Shown here: in pieces, positions 16,824-25,919 of the stretch
Position numbering within the stretch: the stretch's first letter is position 1
Layout: the number at the start of each line of letters is the position of its first letter
NCBI GenBank assembly: GCA_002436105.1
Contig: DIXU01000004.1
Location: 77,683-141,682 of the forward strand
Source of the DNA: Candidatus Aminicenantes bacterium UBA6072
Lineage (GTDB): Bacteria; Acidobacteriota; Aminicenantia; UBA2199
DNA: 64,000 nucleotides
Direction: 5' to 3'
Notes under the pieces: generated by a model
The model's input: only the letters and a program-made list of their open reading frames with translations
Database searches by the model: none
Told to the model about the DNA's origin: nothing
Program-made: the position numbers and the translations under genes

Positions 16824-17773
16824 TCCACGACAACAAATTCCTGATCTTTTCCGGCACGTCCAACGAGAAACTAGCCCGGGAGATCGCCGGTCACCTGCAC
16901 GGCAGGCTGGGGCAGTCGGTGCTGGACGTCTTTTCCGACGGCGAGATCCGCTTCCAGAGCCACGAGAACGTGCGCGGCGCCGACGTCTTCATCGTGCAGT
17001 CGCTGTGTGCCGACAGCAACTTCCACATCATGCAGCTGCTGCTGATGGCCGACGCCTTCAAGCGCGCCTCGGCGCGGCGCATCACCGCCGTGATCACCTA
17101 CTACGCCTACGCGCGCCAGGACCGCAAGGACCGCCCGCGCGTGGCCATTTCGGCGCGGCTGCTGGCCGACCTGCTGGAAACGGCGGGCTTTTCCCGCGTC
17201 CTGACCATCGACCTGCACGCCGCCCAGATCCAGGGCTTCTTCAACATCCCGGTGGACAACCTCATGGCCCTGCCGGTCTTTATCTCCCACTTCAAGAAGA
17301 TGAACCTGAAGGACCTGGTCATCGTCTCGCCCGACGCCGGCGGCGTGGAGCGGGCGCGCCTGTTCGCCCGCAAGCTGAACGCCGACCTGGCCATCGCCGA
17401 CAAGAAGCGCACCGCGCCCAATGTGGCCGAGCTGATGCACATCATCGGCGACGTGCGGGGCAAGAACGCCATCATCGTCGACGACATCATCGACACCGCC
17501 GGCACCCTGGCCGCCACCATCAACGCCCTGAAGAAACACGGCGCCAGGAAGGTCTTCGCCGCCTGCACCCACGGCATTTTCTCCGGCAAGGCCCTGGAAC
17601 GCATCAACGCCGCGCCGCTGGACAGGATCTTCGTGACCGATACCATCCCGCAGCGCTGCCCGGCCGCGGATTGCCGCAAGATCGAGGTGCTGTCCGTGTC
17701 CCGGCTCTTCGCCCAGGCCATCGCCAGCATCCATCGCGAAACATCGGTATCCAAACTATTTTTAATAAAATGA
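16820..17773 (+). CDS. prs: Ribose-phosphate pyrophosphokinase
   Basis: Prs makes PRPP from ribose 5-phosphate and ATP for nucleotide, His and Trp synthesis. The 317-residue protein is full length. It has 'DGEIRFQSHENVRG', the ATP-site flexible loop 'YYAYARQDRKDRPR' near residues 95-108, and the PRPP-binding 'VDDIIDTAGTL' near residue 220. Its ATG overlaps the extended ispE stop (ATGA). It is followed by rplY with a 7-bp gap, an order (prs, L25, pth) common in many bacteria. Confidence 0.97.
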   Translation: MIHDNKFLIFSGTSNEKLAREIAGHLHGRLGQSVLDVFSDGEIRFQSHENVRGADVFIVQSLCADSNFHIMQLLLMADAFKRASARRITAVITYYAYARQDRKDRPRVAISARLLADLLETAGFSRVLTIDLHAAQIQGFFNIPVDNLMALPVFISHFKKMNLKDLVIVSPDAGGVERARLFARKLNADLAIADKKRTAPNVAELMHIIGDVRGKNAIIVDDIIDTAGTLAATINALKKHGARKVFAACTHGIFSGKALERINAAPLDRIFVTDTIPQRCPAADCRKIEVLSVSRLFAQAIASIHRETSVSKLFLIK

Positions 17774-17780
17774 GGTGAAC

Positions 17781-18527
17781 ATGGAGAACATCATTACGAT
17801 CCACGCCGAGCCGAGAAAGGAAATAAGCAAGAGGGCCAGCAAGGGACTGCGCGCCGCGGGCAAGATCCCGGCCGTCATCTACGGCATCACCGCCGAGAGC
17901 GTGCCCATTGCCGTGAGCCTCGCCGATATCAAGGGCATCCTGAAGTCGGAGAACAAGGACAACTCGATCCTGCGCATCACCCAGGGCGAAAAGGCCAAGT
18001 TCGACGCCATGATCAAGGAGATCCAGTACGATTACCTCTCCGACCACATCATCCATGTCGACTTCATCCGCATCGACCTGAACAAGCCGGTCGACGTCGA
18101 AGTGCCCGTGCTGCTCGAGGGCGAGCCCGTGGGCGTCAAGACCGAAGACGGACTGCTGGAGTTCATCCACCGCGAAGTGCTGGTGCGCAGCCTGCCCACC
18201 AGCATTCCCAAGGAGATCCGCATCGACATCTCCGGCCTGCACCTCAACCAGTCGATCAAGGTGGAGAACCTGGCCAGGAACGAAGCCTACCAGTTCATCT
18301 CTCCGGCCAATACCGTGATCTGCGCCGTGGCCGCCAAGGCCAAGGAAGAGGTCGCTGCCGCGCCTGAGGCCGCCGAGGCCGAGGTCGCGGCCGAGGGTGC
18401 CGCCCCGGCCGCCGAGGCCGCCAAGGGCCCGGCCAAGGAAGGCGAGGCCGCCGCCAAGGGCGCAGCGAAGGATGCCGCCAAGGGCGCGGCGAAGGAAGCC
18501 GACAAGGGCGCCGGGAAGGCCAAGTAG
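17781..18527 (+). CDS. rplY: 50S ribosomal protein L25 (Ctc/general stress type) with Ala/Lys-rich tail
   Basis: L25 binds 5S rRNA. The 248-residue protein has the L25 domain at residues 1-95 ('GLRAAGKIPAVIYG', 'YDYLSDHIIHVDF') and the TL5/Ctc beta domain to about residue 185. The final 60 residues are low-complexity Ala, Glu, Lys and Gly, and become strongly basic. The ATG at 17781 is preferred over a GTG two codons earlier because GAGG lies 5 nt upstream of it. It sits between prs and pth, as expected. Confidence 0.95.
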   Translation: MENIITIHAEPRKEISKRASKGLRAAGKIPAVIYGITAESVPIAVSLADIKGILKSENKDNSILRITQGEKAKFDAMIKEIQYDYLSDHIIHVDFIRIDLNKPVDVEVPVLLEGEPVGVKTEDGLLEFIHREVLVRSLPTSIPKEIRIDISGLHLNQSIKVENLARNEAYQFISPANTVICAVAAKAKEEVAAAPEAAEAEVAAEGAAPAAEAAKGPAKEGEAAAKGAAKDAAKGAAKEADKGAGKAK

Positions 18528-18536
18528 GAGGGATAC

Positions 18537-19163
18537 ATTTTTGCATTCATCGGACTGGGCAACCCCGACCGCAAGTACGAGAAGACCCCGCACAACGCGG
18601 GTTTCCTGTGCGTCGACGAGCTGTGCCGCCGCCATGGCGTCGAGCTGGCCGGCCTGGGGAACGTCCTGCGCTTCCGCAAGGCCCGTATCAACGGCAGCGA
18701 CGTCGTCCTGGCCACGCCCATGACCTACATGAACGAATCGGGCCAGGCCGTGGCCAAGCTGCGCCGCATGTTCGACCTCGACCTGTCGCGCCTGCTGGTC
18801 ATCTACGATGACATCGACCTGCCCCTGGGCAGTGTGCGCCTGCGCGAGCGGGGCAGCGCCGGCAGCCACAAGGGCATGCGCTCCATCATCCAGCACGTCG
18901 GCAGCCAGGAATTCCCCCGCCTGCGCATCGGCATCCAGCCCGCCGGCAACCGCTCGGCCGATCTCGTGCGCTACGTGCTCACGCCGCTGCGCGGCAAGCC
19001 GTTCGCCGCGCTCCAGGACGGGGTGGCGCAGGCGGCCGACGCGGCGGAGTCCGTTCTACAGAGCGATATTCATAGTACCATGAATAAATTCAACAGGAGA
19101 AAACACTCCTTGCTTCTTCACGAAGAAGAGGCTAAAACATCCACAAGGAGGACACATGACTAG
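18537..19163 (+). CDS. pth: Peptidyl-tRNA hydrolase with apparent ATT start
   Basis: Pth frees tRNA from peptidyl-tRNA dropped by ribosomes. The family residues are present: Asn in 'GLGNP', catalytic His in 'PHNAGF', Asn in 'TYMNESG' and Asp in 'YDDIDLPLG'. No ATG, GTG or TTG exists in frame before the conserved 'FIGLGNP'. The frame opens only four codons earlier, at the rplY stop. ATT at 18537 lies 5 nt after GGAGG and would give a normal N-terminus (Met-Phe-Ala-Phe-Ile-Gly). The 208 residues include a charged C-terminal extension of about 20. It overlaps rpsF by 8 bp. A sequencing error in the T-run is the alternative. Confidence 0.92.
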   Translation: MFAFIGLGNPDRKYEKTPHNAGFLCVDELCRRHGVELAGLGNVLRFRKARINGSDVVLATPMTYMNESGQAVAKLRRMFDLDLSRLLVIYDDIDLPLGSVRLRERGSAGSHKGMRSIIQHVGSQEFPRLRIGIQPAGNRSADLVRYVLTPLRGKPFAALQDGVAQAADAAESVLQSDIHSTMNKFNRRKHSLLLHEEEAKTSTRRTHD

Positions 19164-19587
19164 CAGGTACGAGATCGGCTTCATCGTCACCCCCGAGGTG
19201 AGCGAAGAGGAAGTCAAGAAGATCACCGAGTCGATCACCTCGACCATCACCAAGGCCGAGGGCGTGATCGAGAACCTCGACGAGTGGGGGCGGAAAAAGA
19301 TGGCCTTCCCCATCCAGAAGCACCTCGAGGGTTACTACGTGTTCGTGCTGGCCGAGGTCGACGGCTCGGTCGTCGCCACCCTGGAGCGGCGCATGAAGCA
19401 GATGGAAAAAGTGCTGCGCTTCATCACCCTGCGCCTCGACGACAAGCTGAAGAAGTCGAACAAGCTCACCAAGCGCTGGGCGAAGATCGACCGCATCCGC
19501 AAGAAGAGCATGGACAGCCGCAGCGAAGAGAAGGAAAGCGAAGCATTCAGCGAAAGCGAGGAGGATAGCGATGCAACCGAGAAGTAA
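19156..19587 (+). CDS. rpsF: 30S ribosomal protein bS6
   Basis: bS6 binds 16S rRNA with bS18. The 143-residue protein has the family core 'YEIGFIVTPEVSEEEV', 'EWGRKKMAFPIQKHLEGYYV' and 'RFITLRLDDK', followed by an acidic Glu/Ser-rich C-terminal tail of about 30 residues. AAGGAGG lies 5 nt before the ATG. It is first in the classic rpsF-rpsR-rplI cluster, with ssb missing, and overlaps both pth and rpsR. Confidence 0.97.
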   Translation: MTSRYEIGFIVTPEVSEEEVKKITESITSTITKAEGVIENLDEWGRKKMAFPIQKHLEGYYVFVLAEVDGSVVATLERRMKQMEKVLRFITLRLDDKLKKSNKLTKRWAKIDRIRKKSMDSRSEEKESEAFSESEEDSDATEK

Positions 19588-19846
19588 CGCCGGCGACGGC
19601 AAGCCCGCCAAGAAATATTATTCGGCGCGCAAGAAGTTCTGCGCCTTCTGCAAGGACAAGATCACGCTGATCGACTACAAGAACTACAAGTACCTGGAGA
19701 ACTTCATCTCCGAGACCGGGCGCATCTTCCCGGCCCGGGTCAGCGGTACCTGCGCCTACCACCAGAAGCAGCTGTCCAAGGCCATCAAGCGCGCCCGGCA
19801 GATGGCGCTGATCCGCTTCAGCGAGGACAAGAAGAGGCTGTCATGA
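19571..19846 (+). CDS. rpsR: 30S ribosomal protein bS18
   Basis: A 91-residue bS18 with Cys-Ala-Phe-Cys near residues 24-27 (a zinc-capable pair kept in some lineages), 'IDYKNYKYLENFISE' and 'HQKQLSKAIKRARQMALIRF'. It starts 17 bp inside the end of rpsF and overlaps rplI by 4 bp. Confidence 0.97.
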   Translation: MQPRSNAGDGKPAKKYYSARKKFCAFCKDKITLIDYKNYKYLENFISETGRIFPARVSGTCAYHQKQLSKAIKRARQMALIRFSEDKKRLS

Positions 19847-20307
19847 AAGTCATACTGACATCCGACGTGGACAAGATCGGCAACCTGGGCGACGTCATCG
19901 AGGTGAAGAAAGGCTTTGCCCGCAACTTTCTGCTGCCGCGCCAGCTGGCCGTGGAGCACAGCGCCCACAATCTCGCCCTGATGGAGGGGCGCAAGAAAAA
20001 GCATCAGAAGAAGCTGGAACTGGAGAAGCTGGCCGCCAGCGAGCAGAAGCAGAAGCTCGAGGGAGTGGCCATCACCATCCGCAAGAAGGCCGGCGAGAAC
20101 GACGTGCTGTTCGGTTCGGTGACGACGGCCGAGATCGAGAAGGAACTGGCCGGCAAGGGCTTCGCGGTGGAAAAGAAAAAGATCCATCTCGCGGAGCCCA
20201 TCAAGCGCCTGGGCGACTTCACCGCCCAGATCAAGCTGTTCCAGGGCGTCGAGGCCGCCATCCGGATCAGCGTCCTCAAGGAAGACGAAGAGGAAGCGCA
20301 AGCCTGA
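19843..20307 (+). CDS. rplI: 50S ribosomal protein bL9
   Basis: A full-length 154-residue bL9. The N-terminal rRNA-binding domain reads 'MKVILTSDVDKIGNLGDV', then 'KKGFARNFLLPRQLAV'. A long Lys/Glu helix spans about residues 45-75, followed by the C-terminal domain ('LFGSVTTAEIEKEL'). It is co-translated with rpsR; dnaB follows after 7 bp, an arrangement seen in many bacteria. Confidence 0.97.
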   Translation: MKVILTSDVDKIGNLGDVIEVKKGFARNFLLPRQLAVEHSAHNLALMEGRKKKHQKKLELEKLAASEQKQKLEGVAITIRKKAGENDVLFGSVTTAEIEKELAGKGFAVEKKKIHLAEPIKRLGDFTAQIKLFQGVEAAIRISVLKEDEEEAQA

Positions 20308-20314
20308 GCGGCCC

Positions 20315-21682
20315 ATGGCGCCGGAAAACCACCAGGTCCTGCCCCATGACGAGATCGCCGAGAAGGCGCTGCTGGGGGCGATGCTGGTCAACAACCGCTA
20401 CGTCAACCAGGTCTTTTCCGAGATCGCCAGCGAGGATTTCTTCCGCGACAGCCATGTCCTGATCGCCCAGGCCGTGCTGCATCTGTCCGACGCCGGCACG
20501 GCCGTGGACATCATCACCGTCTCCAGCCTGCTGGAGAAAAGAAAGAAGCTGCAGTTCGTCGGCGGCCATGCCTTCATCACGTCGCTGGTCGACGACATCC
20601 CCGAGAGCCTGGACATCAAGGAATACATCCGGATCGTCAAGGACCGCTCGACGCTGCGCAGGATCATCCTCGCCTCGCGGGGCATCATGCAGAAGGGGAC
20701 CGAACCCTCCGCCGACACCATCAGCCTGCTCAACGAGATGCAGGAGGAGATCATCAAGATCGCCGAGGACCGCGAGAAGGTCGGCTTCAAGTCCACCGCC
20801 GAGATGGTCCCCGACGCCATGGACCTGATCGAGAAGATCCAGAAGAAAGGGGACAGCCAGGGCCTGAAGACGGGCTACTACGACCTGGACGGCATCACGT
20901 CAGGCTTCCAGAACGGCGATCTGATCGTGTTCGCCGCCCGGCCTTCCATGGGCAAGACGGCCCTGGCGCTGAACATCGCCGTGCACATGGCCGTCAAGGA
21001 AGAGAAATCGGTTGCCTTCTATTCCATTGAAATGTCGCGGCTGCAGGTGCTGATGCGCATGATGGCCGTCCATGCCCGGGTCAGCATGGCCGCCATCCGC
21101 ACCGGAAAGCCCAACCTGACCAAAAAGGAGTGGGGCGACCTGGAGCTGGCCGCCTCCGAGCTGCAGAAAGCCAGGCTGTACGTCGACGACTCGGCCTCGC
21201 TGTCCATCGTGGAGATGAAGGCCCGGGCCCGCAAGCTGAAGGCGGAAAAGAACCTGGACATCGTCTTCGTCGATTACCTTCAGCTGATGAAGGTGACGGG
21301 CGAGCACCTGCGCCGCAGCGACACGCGCGCCCAGGAGGTGGCCATCATCACCGCCTCCCTCAAGGAGCTGGCCAAGGAGCTGCAGATCCCGGTGGTGGCC
21401 ATGGCCCAGCTGAACCGCTCGCCGGAAACCCGCGGCGGCAAAAAGGAAAAAGGGCCCAAGTACCAGCTGTCCGACCTCAAGGAGAGCGGCTCCATCGAGC
21501 AGGACGCCGACGTGGTCATCTTTATCCACCGCGACGACCAGTTCGACAAGGACTCGGAACGCAAGGGCGAGGCCGACCTGATCGTCGCCAAGCAGCGCAA
21601 CGGCCCCACCGGCAGGATCACCCTGGCCTTCCTCGACAAGTACACCAAGTTCGCCAACATGGAATTCCGCGAGAGAGAATAG
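20315..21682 (+). CDS. dnaB: Replicative DNA helicase
   Basis: DnaB is the hexameric helicase of the replication fork. The 455-residue protein has the N-terminal primase-interaction domain ('EKALLGAMLVNNRYVNQVF'), a linker, and the RecA-like domain with Walker A 'ARPSMGKTAL' near residue 208, Walker B 'IVFVDYLQLM' and 'QLNRSPETR'. No intein is present. Its TAG stop overlaps the GTG of mlaE by one base, tying replication and envelope genes into one transcript. Confidence 0.97.
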   Translation: MAPENHQVLPHDEIAEKALLGAMLVNNRYVNQVFSEIASEDFFRDSHVLIAQAVLHLSDAGTAVDIITVSSLLEKRKKLQFVGGHAFITSLVDDIPESLDIKEYIRIVKDRSTLRRIILASRGIMQKGTEPSADTISLLNEMQEEIIKIAEDREKVGFKSTAEMVPDAMDLIEKIQKKGDSQGLKTGYYDLDGITSGFQNGDLIVFAARPSMGKTALALNIAVHMAVKEEKSVAFYSIEMSRLQVLMRMMAVHARVSMAAIRTGKPNLTKKEWGDLELAASELQKARLYVDDSASLSIVEMKARARKLKAEKNLDIVFVDYLQLMKVTGEHLRRSDTRAQEVAIITASLKELAKELQIPVVAMAQLNRSPETRGGKKEKGPKYQLSDLKESGSIEQDADVVIFIHRDDQFDKDSERKGEADLIVAKQRNGPTGRITLAFLDKYTKFANMEFRERE

Positions 21683-22458
21683 TGCCCGGTGATTCCCTCG
21701 GCCGCATTTCCCTGAATTTTGTCCGCGCCAGCGGCGAGATCTTCCTGCTGGCGGGCCGGGCGTTCCTGCGGATCTTCCAACGGCCGCTGAACCTGAAACT
21801 GATCTCCAGCCACCTCTACCTCGACGGCATCAAGTCGATGCCGGTCATATTCCTCATGTCGGTCTTCACCGGCGGCGTGTTGACCCTGCAGAGCTTTTAC
21901 GCCCTGCAGCGACTCGGGGCCGAGATCTTCACCGGTTCGCTGGTCGGCGTCAGCCTGACCAAGGAATTGATCCCGGTGCTGGCCGGCCTGATGCTGGCCG
22001 GACGGGTCAGCGCCTCCTACAGCGCCGAGATCGGCACCATGGTGGTCACCGAGCAGGTGGACGCGTTGTTCACCTTCGGCATCGACCCGGTCAAGTACCT
22101 GGTGACGCCGCGGGTGGTTGCCCTGCTGATCATGGCCCCGCTGTTGACGCTTTTCGGCGATTTCGTCGGCATCCTGGGCGGCAAGCTCGTGGCGGTGCTG
22201 GTCGTCCACCAGAATCCCAACCTGTTCGAATCGCAGTTGTTCCAGTCCCTTGAATTATGGGATATCGTGTCCGGCGTCATCAAGTCGGTCTTCTTCGGTT
22301 TGACCGTCGCGGTGGTCGGCAGCCACTTCGGCCTGAAGACCGAGGGCGGGGCCCGCGGCGTCGGCCGCGCCACGACCACCGCCGTGGTGGTGGCGTCGGT
22401 CATCATCCTCGTCTCCGATTTCTTCTGGAGCAAGGTCCTGCCTTTCAGCCTGCGATGA
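21682..22458 (+). CDS. mlaE: MlaE-family ABC transporter permease
   Basis: The inner-membrane permease of a retrograde phospholipid (Mla/MCE) transporter. The 258-residue protein uses a GTG start overlapping the dnaB stop, the only start giving a normal N-terminus. It has about five TM segments and the family features 'ELIPVLAGLMLAGRVSASYS' and 'EIGTMVVTEQVDAL' (the conserved cytoplasmic helix). The ATPase gene overlaps by 4 bp. No mlaB or mlaC is found here. Confidence 0.93.
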   Translation: MPGDSLGRISLNFVRASGEIFLLAGRAFLRIFQRPLNLKLISSHLYLDGIKSMPVIFLMSVFTGGVLTLQSFYALQRLGAEIFTGSLVGVSLTKELIPVLAGLMLAGRVSASYSAEIGTMVVTEQVDALFTFGIDPVKYLVTPRVVALLIMAPLLTLFGDFVGILGGKLVAVLVVHQNPNLFESQLFQSLELWDIVSGVIKSVFFGLTVAVVGSHFGLKTEGGARGVGRATTTAVVVASVIILVSDFFWSKVLPFSLR

Positions 22459-23201
22459 TCAAGATACGGGGGTTGCACAAGTCGTTCGCCGCCAATCCGG
22501 TCCTGCGCGGCGTGGATCTGGACATCCTGGCCGGACAGACCACCACCGTCATCGGCGGCAGCGGCAGCGGCAAGAGCGTCCTGTTCAAGCATATCATCGG
22601 CCTGATGAAGCCGGATGCCGGATCCGTGCTGGTGGACGGGGTCAACATGTCCGCCCTGAGGGAAAGGGAGCTCTACGGCGTCATTGCCAGGTTCGGCATG
22701 GTCTTCCAGGGCGGCGCCCTCTTCGACTCCATGACCGTCGGCGAGAACGTGGCCTTCGGGGTGCCGGGCCGGGCGGGAATGACCGCCGCGGCGATCCAGG
22801 AGCTGATCGATCACAGCCTGAGCCAGGTCGGTCTCTCCGGCATCTCGCAGCTGATGCCCGCCGAGCTCAGCGGCGGCATGAAAAAGCGGGTGGCCATCGC
22901 CCGGGCCATCGCCAAAAGACCGGCGATCCTCATGTTCGACGAGCCCACGACCGGCCTGGACCCGATCATGGCCGACGTCATCAACGACCTCATCATCAAA
23001 GTCAGCGCCGACCCCGGGATCACTTCGGTCGTCATCACCCACAACATGGCCAGCGCCTACAAGATATCCGACAAGATCGCGGTCCTGTACGCCGGCCGCA
23101 TCATCGAGACCGGTTCAGCGGCGGAGATTCGCGCCACGACCAACGGCATCGTCCGCCAATTCATCGAGGGTCGGGCCACGGGCCCCATCCCTACGGGGTG
23201 A
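22455..23201 (+). CDS. mlaF: MlaF-family ABC transporter ATPase
   Basis: The ATP-binding subunit partner of MlaE. The 248-residue protein has Walker A 'GGSGSGKSVL' near residues 34-43, the Q-loop 'MVFQGGALFDSMTVGENV', the signature 'LSGGMKKRVAIARA', Walker B 'ILMFDEPTTGLDP' and the H-loop 'VVITHNM'. 'FQGGALFDS' is typical of the Mla branch. It is coupled to mlaE by ATGA and precedes the MCE gene by 4 bp. Confidence 0.96.
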   Translation: MIKIRGLHKSFAANPVLRGVDLDILAGQTTTVIGGSGSGKSVLFKHIIGLMKPDAGSVLVDGVNMSALRERELYGVIARFGMVFQGGALFDSMTVGENVAFGVPGRAGMTAAAIQELIDHSLSQVGLSGISQLMPAELSGGMKKRVAIARAIAKRPAILMFDEPTTGLDPIMADVINDLIIKVSADPGITSVVITHNMASAYKISDKIAVLYAGRIIETGSAAEIRATTNGIVRQFIEGRATGPIPTG

Positions 23202-23205
23202 GCAT

Positions 23206-24525
23206 ATGAAAAAGGAAATCAAGCTCGGGGCATTTGTGCTGGCGGCATTGGCCGTTTTCGCATATTTCATCATCAAGACCGAATCCTGCACCGAATTCCT
23301 GTCCCAGGGGAAGCGTTATCCGGTCCTGGCCCGCTTCGCCACCGTCGCCGGCATGCATTCCACGGCACCGGTGCGCCTGGCGGGTGTGAAGATCGGCCTG
23401 GTGGAGGAGATCGGGCTGGAGGGGCGCCATGCCGTCGTGCGCATGATGATCGACAAGCGCTATCAGCTTCTGGCGGATGCCCGGGCCATCATCTCCACGG
23501 TCGGGTTCGTCGGGGAGAAGTACATCGAGATCGTCTACAAGGAGGAATTCAATCAGCCGCAGCCGGCGGTGATCCAGCCGGGCGGCGAGATCCTGACCCT
23601 GGAGCCCTTCAACCTGGACGAGCTGAAGTCGAAATTCGACGATATTTACGACCGTGTCATGCGCATCACCGCCTCCATCGATGACATCGTATCCGACCAG
23701 CACTCCAAGGAATCGCTGCGGGTCGCGTTGATCAATCTCAGGAAGATCAGCGATTCGTTGCAGGTCATGACGCAAGAGGGAGGGCCTGCCGCCCGGGCCT
23801 TCGCTGACCTGGCGCGGATCTCCGCCCGCCTGCAGCGCTCCAGCGAACAGGCTGACCAGCTGATCGCTGCCGCGAACAGGGAGTTCGCCGGCGCCGACGG
23901 CGGCATTCTGAACGACCTGCGCACGGCGTCCGCCCGGATCGAGGGAATCAGCTCCGACCTGCTGGCCGTCACTTCCGACCTGCGCCAGGGCCGGGGCACG
24001 GCCGGCAAGCTGCTTCAAGACGAGGAGTTGTACAAGAAGATCGACGAATCGGTCAGTTCCGTCCAATCCATGCTGCAGGACCTGGAAAAAAAGAAAAAAT
24101 CCCTCGATACCCTCCGCTTCAATTATGCCGTGCATTTCGATTATTTCTCCAGGCTGAGGAAGGCCCGCTCGGCACTGGGCCTGGGCATCTCCACTCCGCA
24201 TTTTCTGGTCATGACCGGCGTGAACGAGGATCCCGTCAGCGGCGATCCGCGCTTCACCGCCCTGGGCGGGAAAAGGATCGCGGCTTTTTCCATAAGCGCC
24301 GGATTGATCGAATCGGATCTCGGGGCCGCCCTGGGCTTCAGCCTGCTGAAAAACCGGCTGGACCTGGACCTGTTTGCCTATCGCCTGCATCGCGAGAAGA
24401 GCCCGCTGGTGAAAACCATGCTGCGCTTTTCTCTTTCCAGGAACATCCAGCTGCAGGCAGGGTACTACGACCTGCTGCGGCCCGAGAACCGTGAGTTCAT
24501 GGTAGGGATCAGCTTTGGCAACTAA
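23206..24525 (+). CDS. mlaD: MCE-domain lipid-transport protein with long beta-rich C-terminal extension
   Basis: The periplasmic lipid-binding subunit, anchored by one N-terminal TM helix (residues 6-24). The MCE domain spans about residues 38-118 ('MHSTAPVRLAGVKIGLVEEI', 'STVGFVGEKYIEI'). Residues about 140-300 are predicted coiled coil. Residues about 305-439 are unlike MlaD: repeated amphipathic strands rich in Arg, Phe and Gly ('LGAALGFSLLKNRLDLDLFAYRL', trimmed here: key pattern alternating hydrophobic/polar) ending Ile-Ser-Phe-Gly-Asn, like an outer-membrane strand domain. The protein might bridge both membranes (inference). It overlaps radA by 11 bp. Confidence 0.9.
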   Translation: MKKEIKLGAFVLAALAVFAYFIIKTESCTEFLSQGKRYPVLARFATVAGMHSTAPVRLAGVKIGLVEEIGLEGRHAVVRMMIDKRYQLLADARAIISTVGFVGEKYIEIVYKEEFNQPQPAVIQPGGEILTLEPFNLDELKSKFDDIYDRVMRITASIDDIVSDQHSKESLRVALINLRKISDSLQVMTQEGGPAARAFADLARISARLQRSSEQADQLIAAANREFAGADGGILNDLRTASARIEGISSDLLAVTSDLRQGRGTAGKLLQDEELYKKIDESVSSVQSMLQDLEKKKKSLDTLRFNYAVHFDYFSRLRKARSALGLGISTPHFLVMTGVNEDPVSGDPRFTALGGKRIAAFSISAGLIESDLGAALGFSLLKNRLDLDLFAYRLHREKSPLVKTMLRFSLSRNIQLQAGYYDLLRPENREFMVGISFGN

Positions 24526-25894
24526 ACAAACGAAAACGGCTGTGCTTTTCGAGTGCGGCGAATGCGGCTACCAGGGGGCGAAATACTTCGGCCGCTGCCC
24601 GCAATGCCAGGCCTGGAACACCATGGTCGAGTGCGAAGCGGGAGACGACGCGGATCCGGAGGCGGGAGCGCCCGACACGGGCAGCCTGCAGCGCCTGAGC
24701 GAGATCGACCCGGCCGCCGCCCCGCGCCTGCTTACCGGCATGGGCGAATTCGACCGCGTATTGGGCGGGGGAGTCGTCCCTCATTCGGCGGTCCTGATCG
24801 GCGGCGAGCCCGGAGTGGGGAAGTCGACCCTGCTGCTGGAGGTCTCGGCCGCCCTGGCCCAGCAGGGCAAAACCGTCCTTTACTATTCGGGCGAGGAATC
24901 GGCCCAGCAGATCAGGCTGCGCGCCGACCGCCTGGGCATCCGCTCGGCGGGCATCTTCCTCTTCACCAGCGGCAGCCTGGAGGAGCTGAAGCGCCATGCC
25001 CGGGAGACGCGCCCCGGGTTCCTGATCATCGACTCCATCCAGACGCTCACGTCCAGGAAGACCTCCCCGGCAAGCGGCTCGATCGCCTCGCTGCGCAACG
25101 TGGCGGCCGAGGTCATCGATCTGGCCAAGAAAAGCGGCATCACCGTCTTTCTCATCGGCCATATCACCAAGGAAGGCCAGCTGGCGGGCCCCAAGACCCT
25201 CGAGCACATGGTCGACGCCGTCCTGTATTTCCAGGGCGAGACCCAGGCCGACCTGAGGCTGCTGCGCGCCGAGAAGAACCGTTTCGGTCCGTTGAACGAG
25301 ATCGGCATCTTCCAGATGTCGGAAAAGGGACTCGCCTCGGTCAACGATCCCACCCAGGTCCTGATCCAGAACCGCCTGTCGCGGGCTCCCGGCACGGCCA
25401 TCTTTCCCGCCCTGAGCGGCACGCGCCCGCTGTTGACCGAGGTCCAGGCGCTGGTCAGCGAGAGCCCCTTCGCCGGCAACCCCAGGCGCATCGCCATCGG
25501 TTTCGACAGCTATCGACTCTCGATGCTGATCTCGATCATCGAAAAAAAGCTGCGCCTGCCCTTCTACAAATCCGATGTCTTTCTCAATGTCACCGGCGGC
25601 ATGGTCCTCCGCGAGCCGGCCGCCGACCTGGCCGTTTGCCAGGCCCTGGTATCCAGCTGCAAGAGCGTCGCCCCGCCGCCCAACTCGGTCATCCTCGGGG
25701 AAGTGGGTCTCACCGGCGAGCTCCGGCCGGTCAGCTTCCTGGAAACAAGGTTAAAAGAGGCTATAAGACAGGGTTTTTCGACAATATTCCTTCCGGCCTC
25801 GCAATGCGAAAAGGGTATGTTTCCTAATAATCCTGATATATCGGCCATTCCCATTGACAGCATTCGCGACCTGCAGGAGCACTTGAAGAAATAA
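24515..25894 (+). CDS. radA: DNA repair protein RadA
   Basis: RadA (Sms) is a DnaB-like branch-migration ATPase in recombination. The 459-residue protein has a four-Cys zinc finger ('CGECGYQGAKYFGRCPQC'), RecA core with Walker A 'GGEPGVGKSTLL' near residue 93, the diagnostic 'KNRFG' motif, and the C-terminal Lon-protease-like domain ('GGMVLREPAADLAV', 'ILGEVGLTGELRPV'). The TTG start has AGGGA 7 nt upstream and overlaps mlaD; a GTG nine codons in is the alternative. A CCTCG/CGAGG hairpin follows the stop without a T tract. Confidence 0.96.
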   Translation: MATKQTKTAVLFECGECGYQGAKYFGRCPQCQAWNTMVECEAGDDADPEAGAPDTGSLQRLSEIDPAAAPRLLTGMGEFDRVLGGGVVPHSAVLIGGEPGVGKSTLLLEVSAALAQQGKTVLYYSGEESAQQIRLRADRLGIRSAGIFLFTSGSLEELKRHARETRPGFLIIDSIQTLTSRKTSPASGSIASLRNVAAEVIDLAKKSGITVFLIGHITKEGQLAGPKTLEHMVDAVLYFQGETQADLRLLRAEKNRFGPLNEIGIFQMSEKGLASVNDPTQVLIQNRLSRAPGTAIFPALSGTRPLLTEVQALVSESPFAGNPRRIAIGFDSYRLSMLISIIEKKLRLPFYKSDVFLNVTGGMVLREPAADLAVCQALVSSCKSVAPPPNSVILGEVGLTGELRPVSFLETRLKEAIRQGFSTIFLPASQCEKGMFPNNPDISAIPIDSIRDLQEHLKK

Positions 25895-25919
25895 CCCCGA
25901 CCTCGCGGCCACGAGGCAA

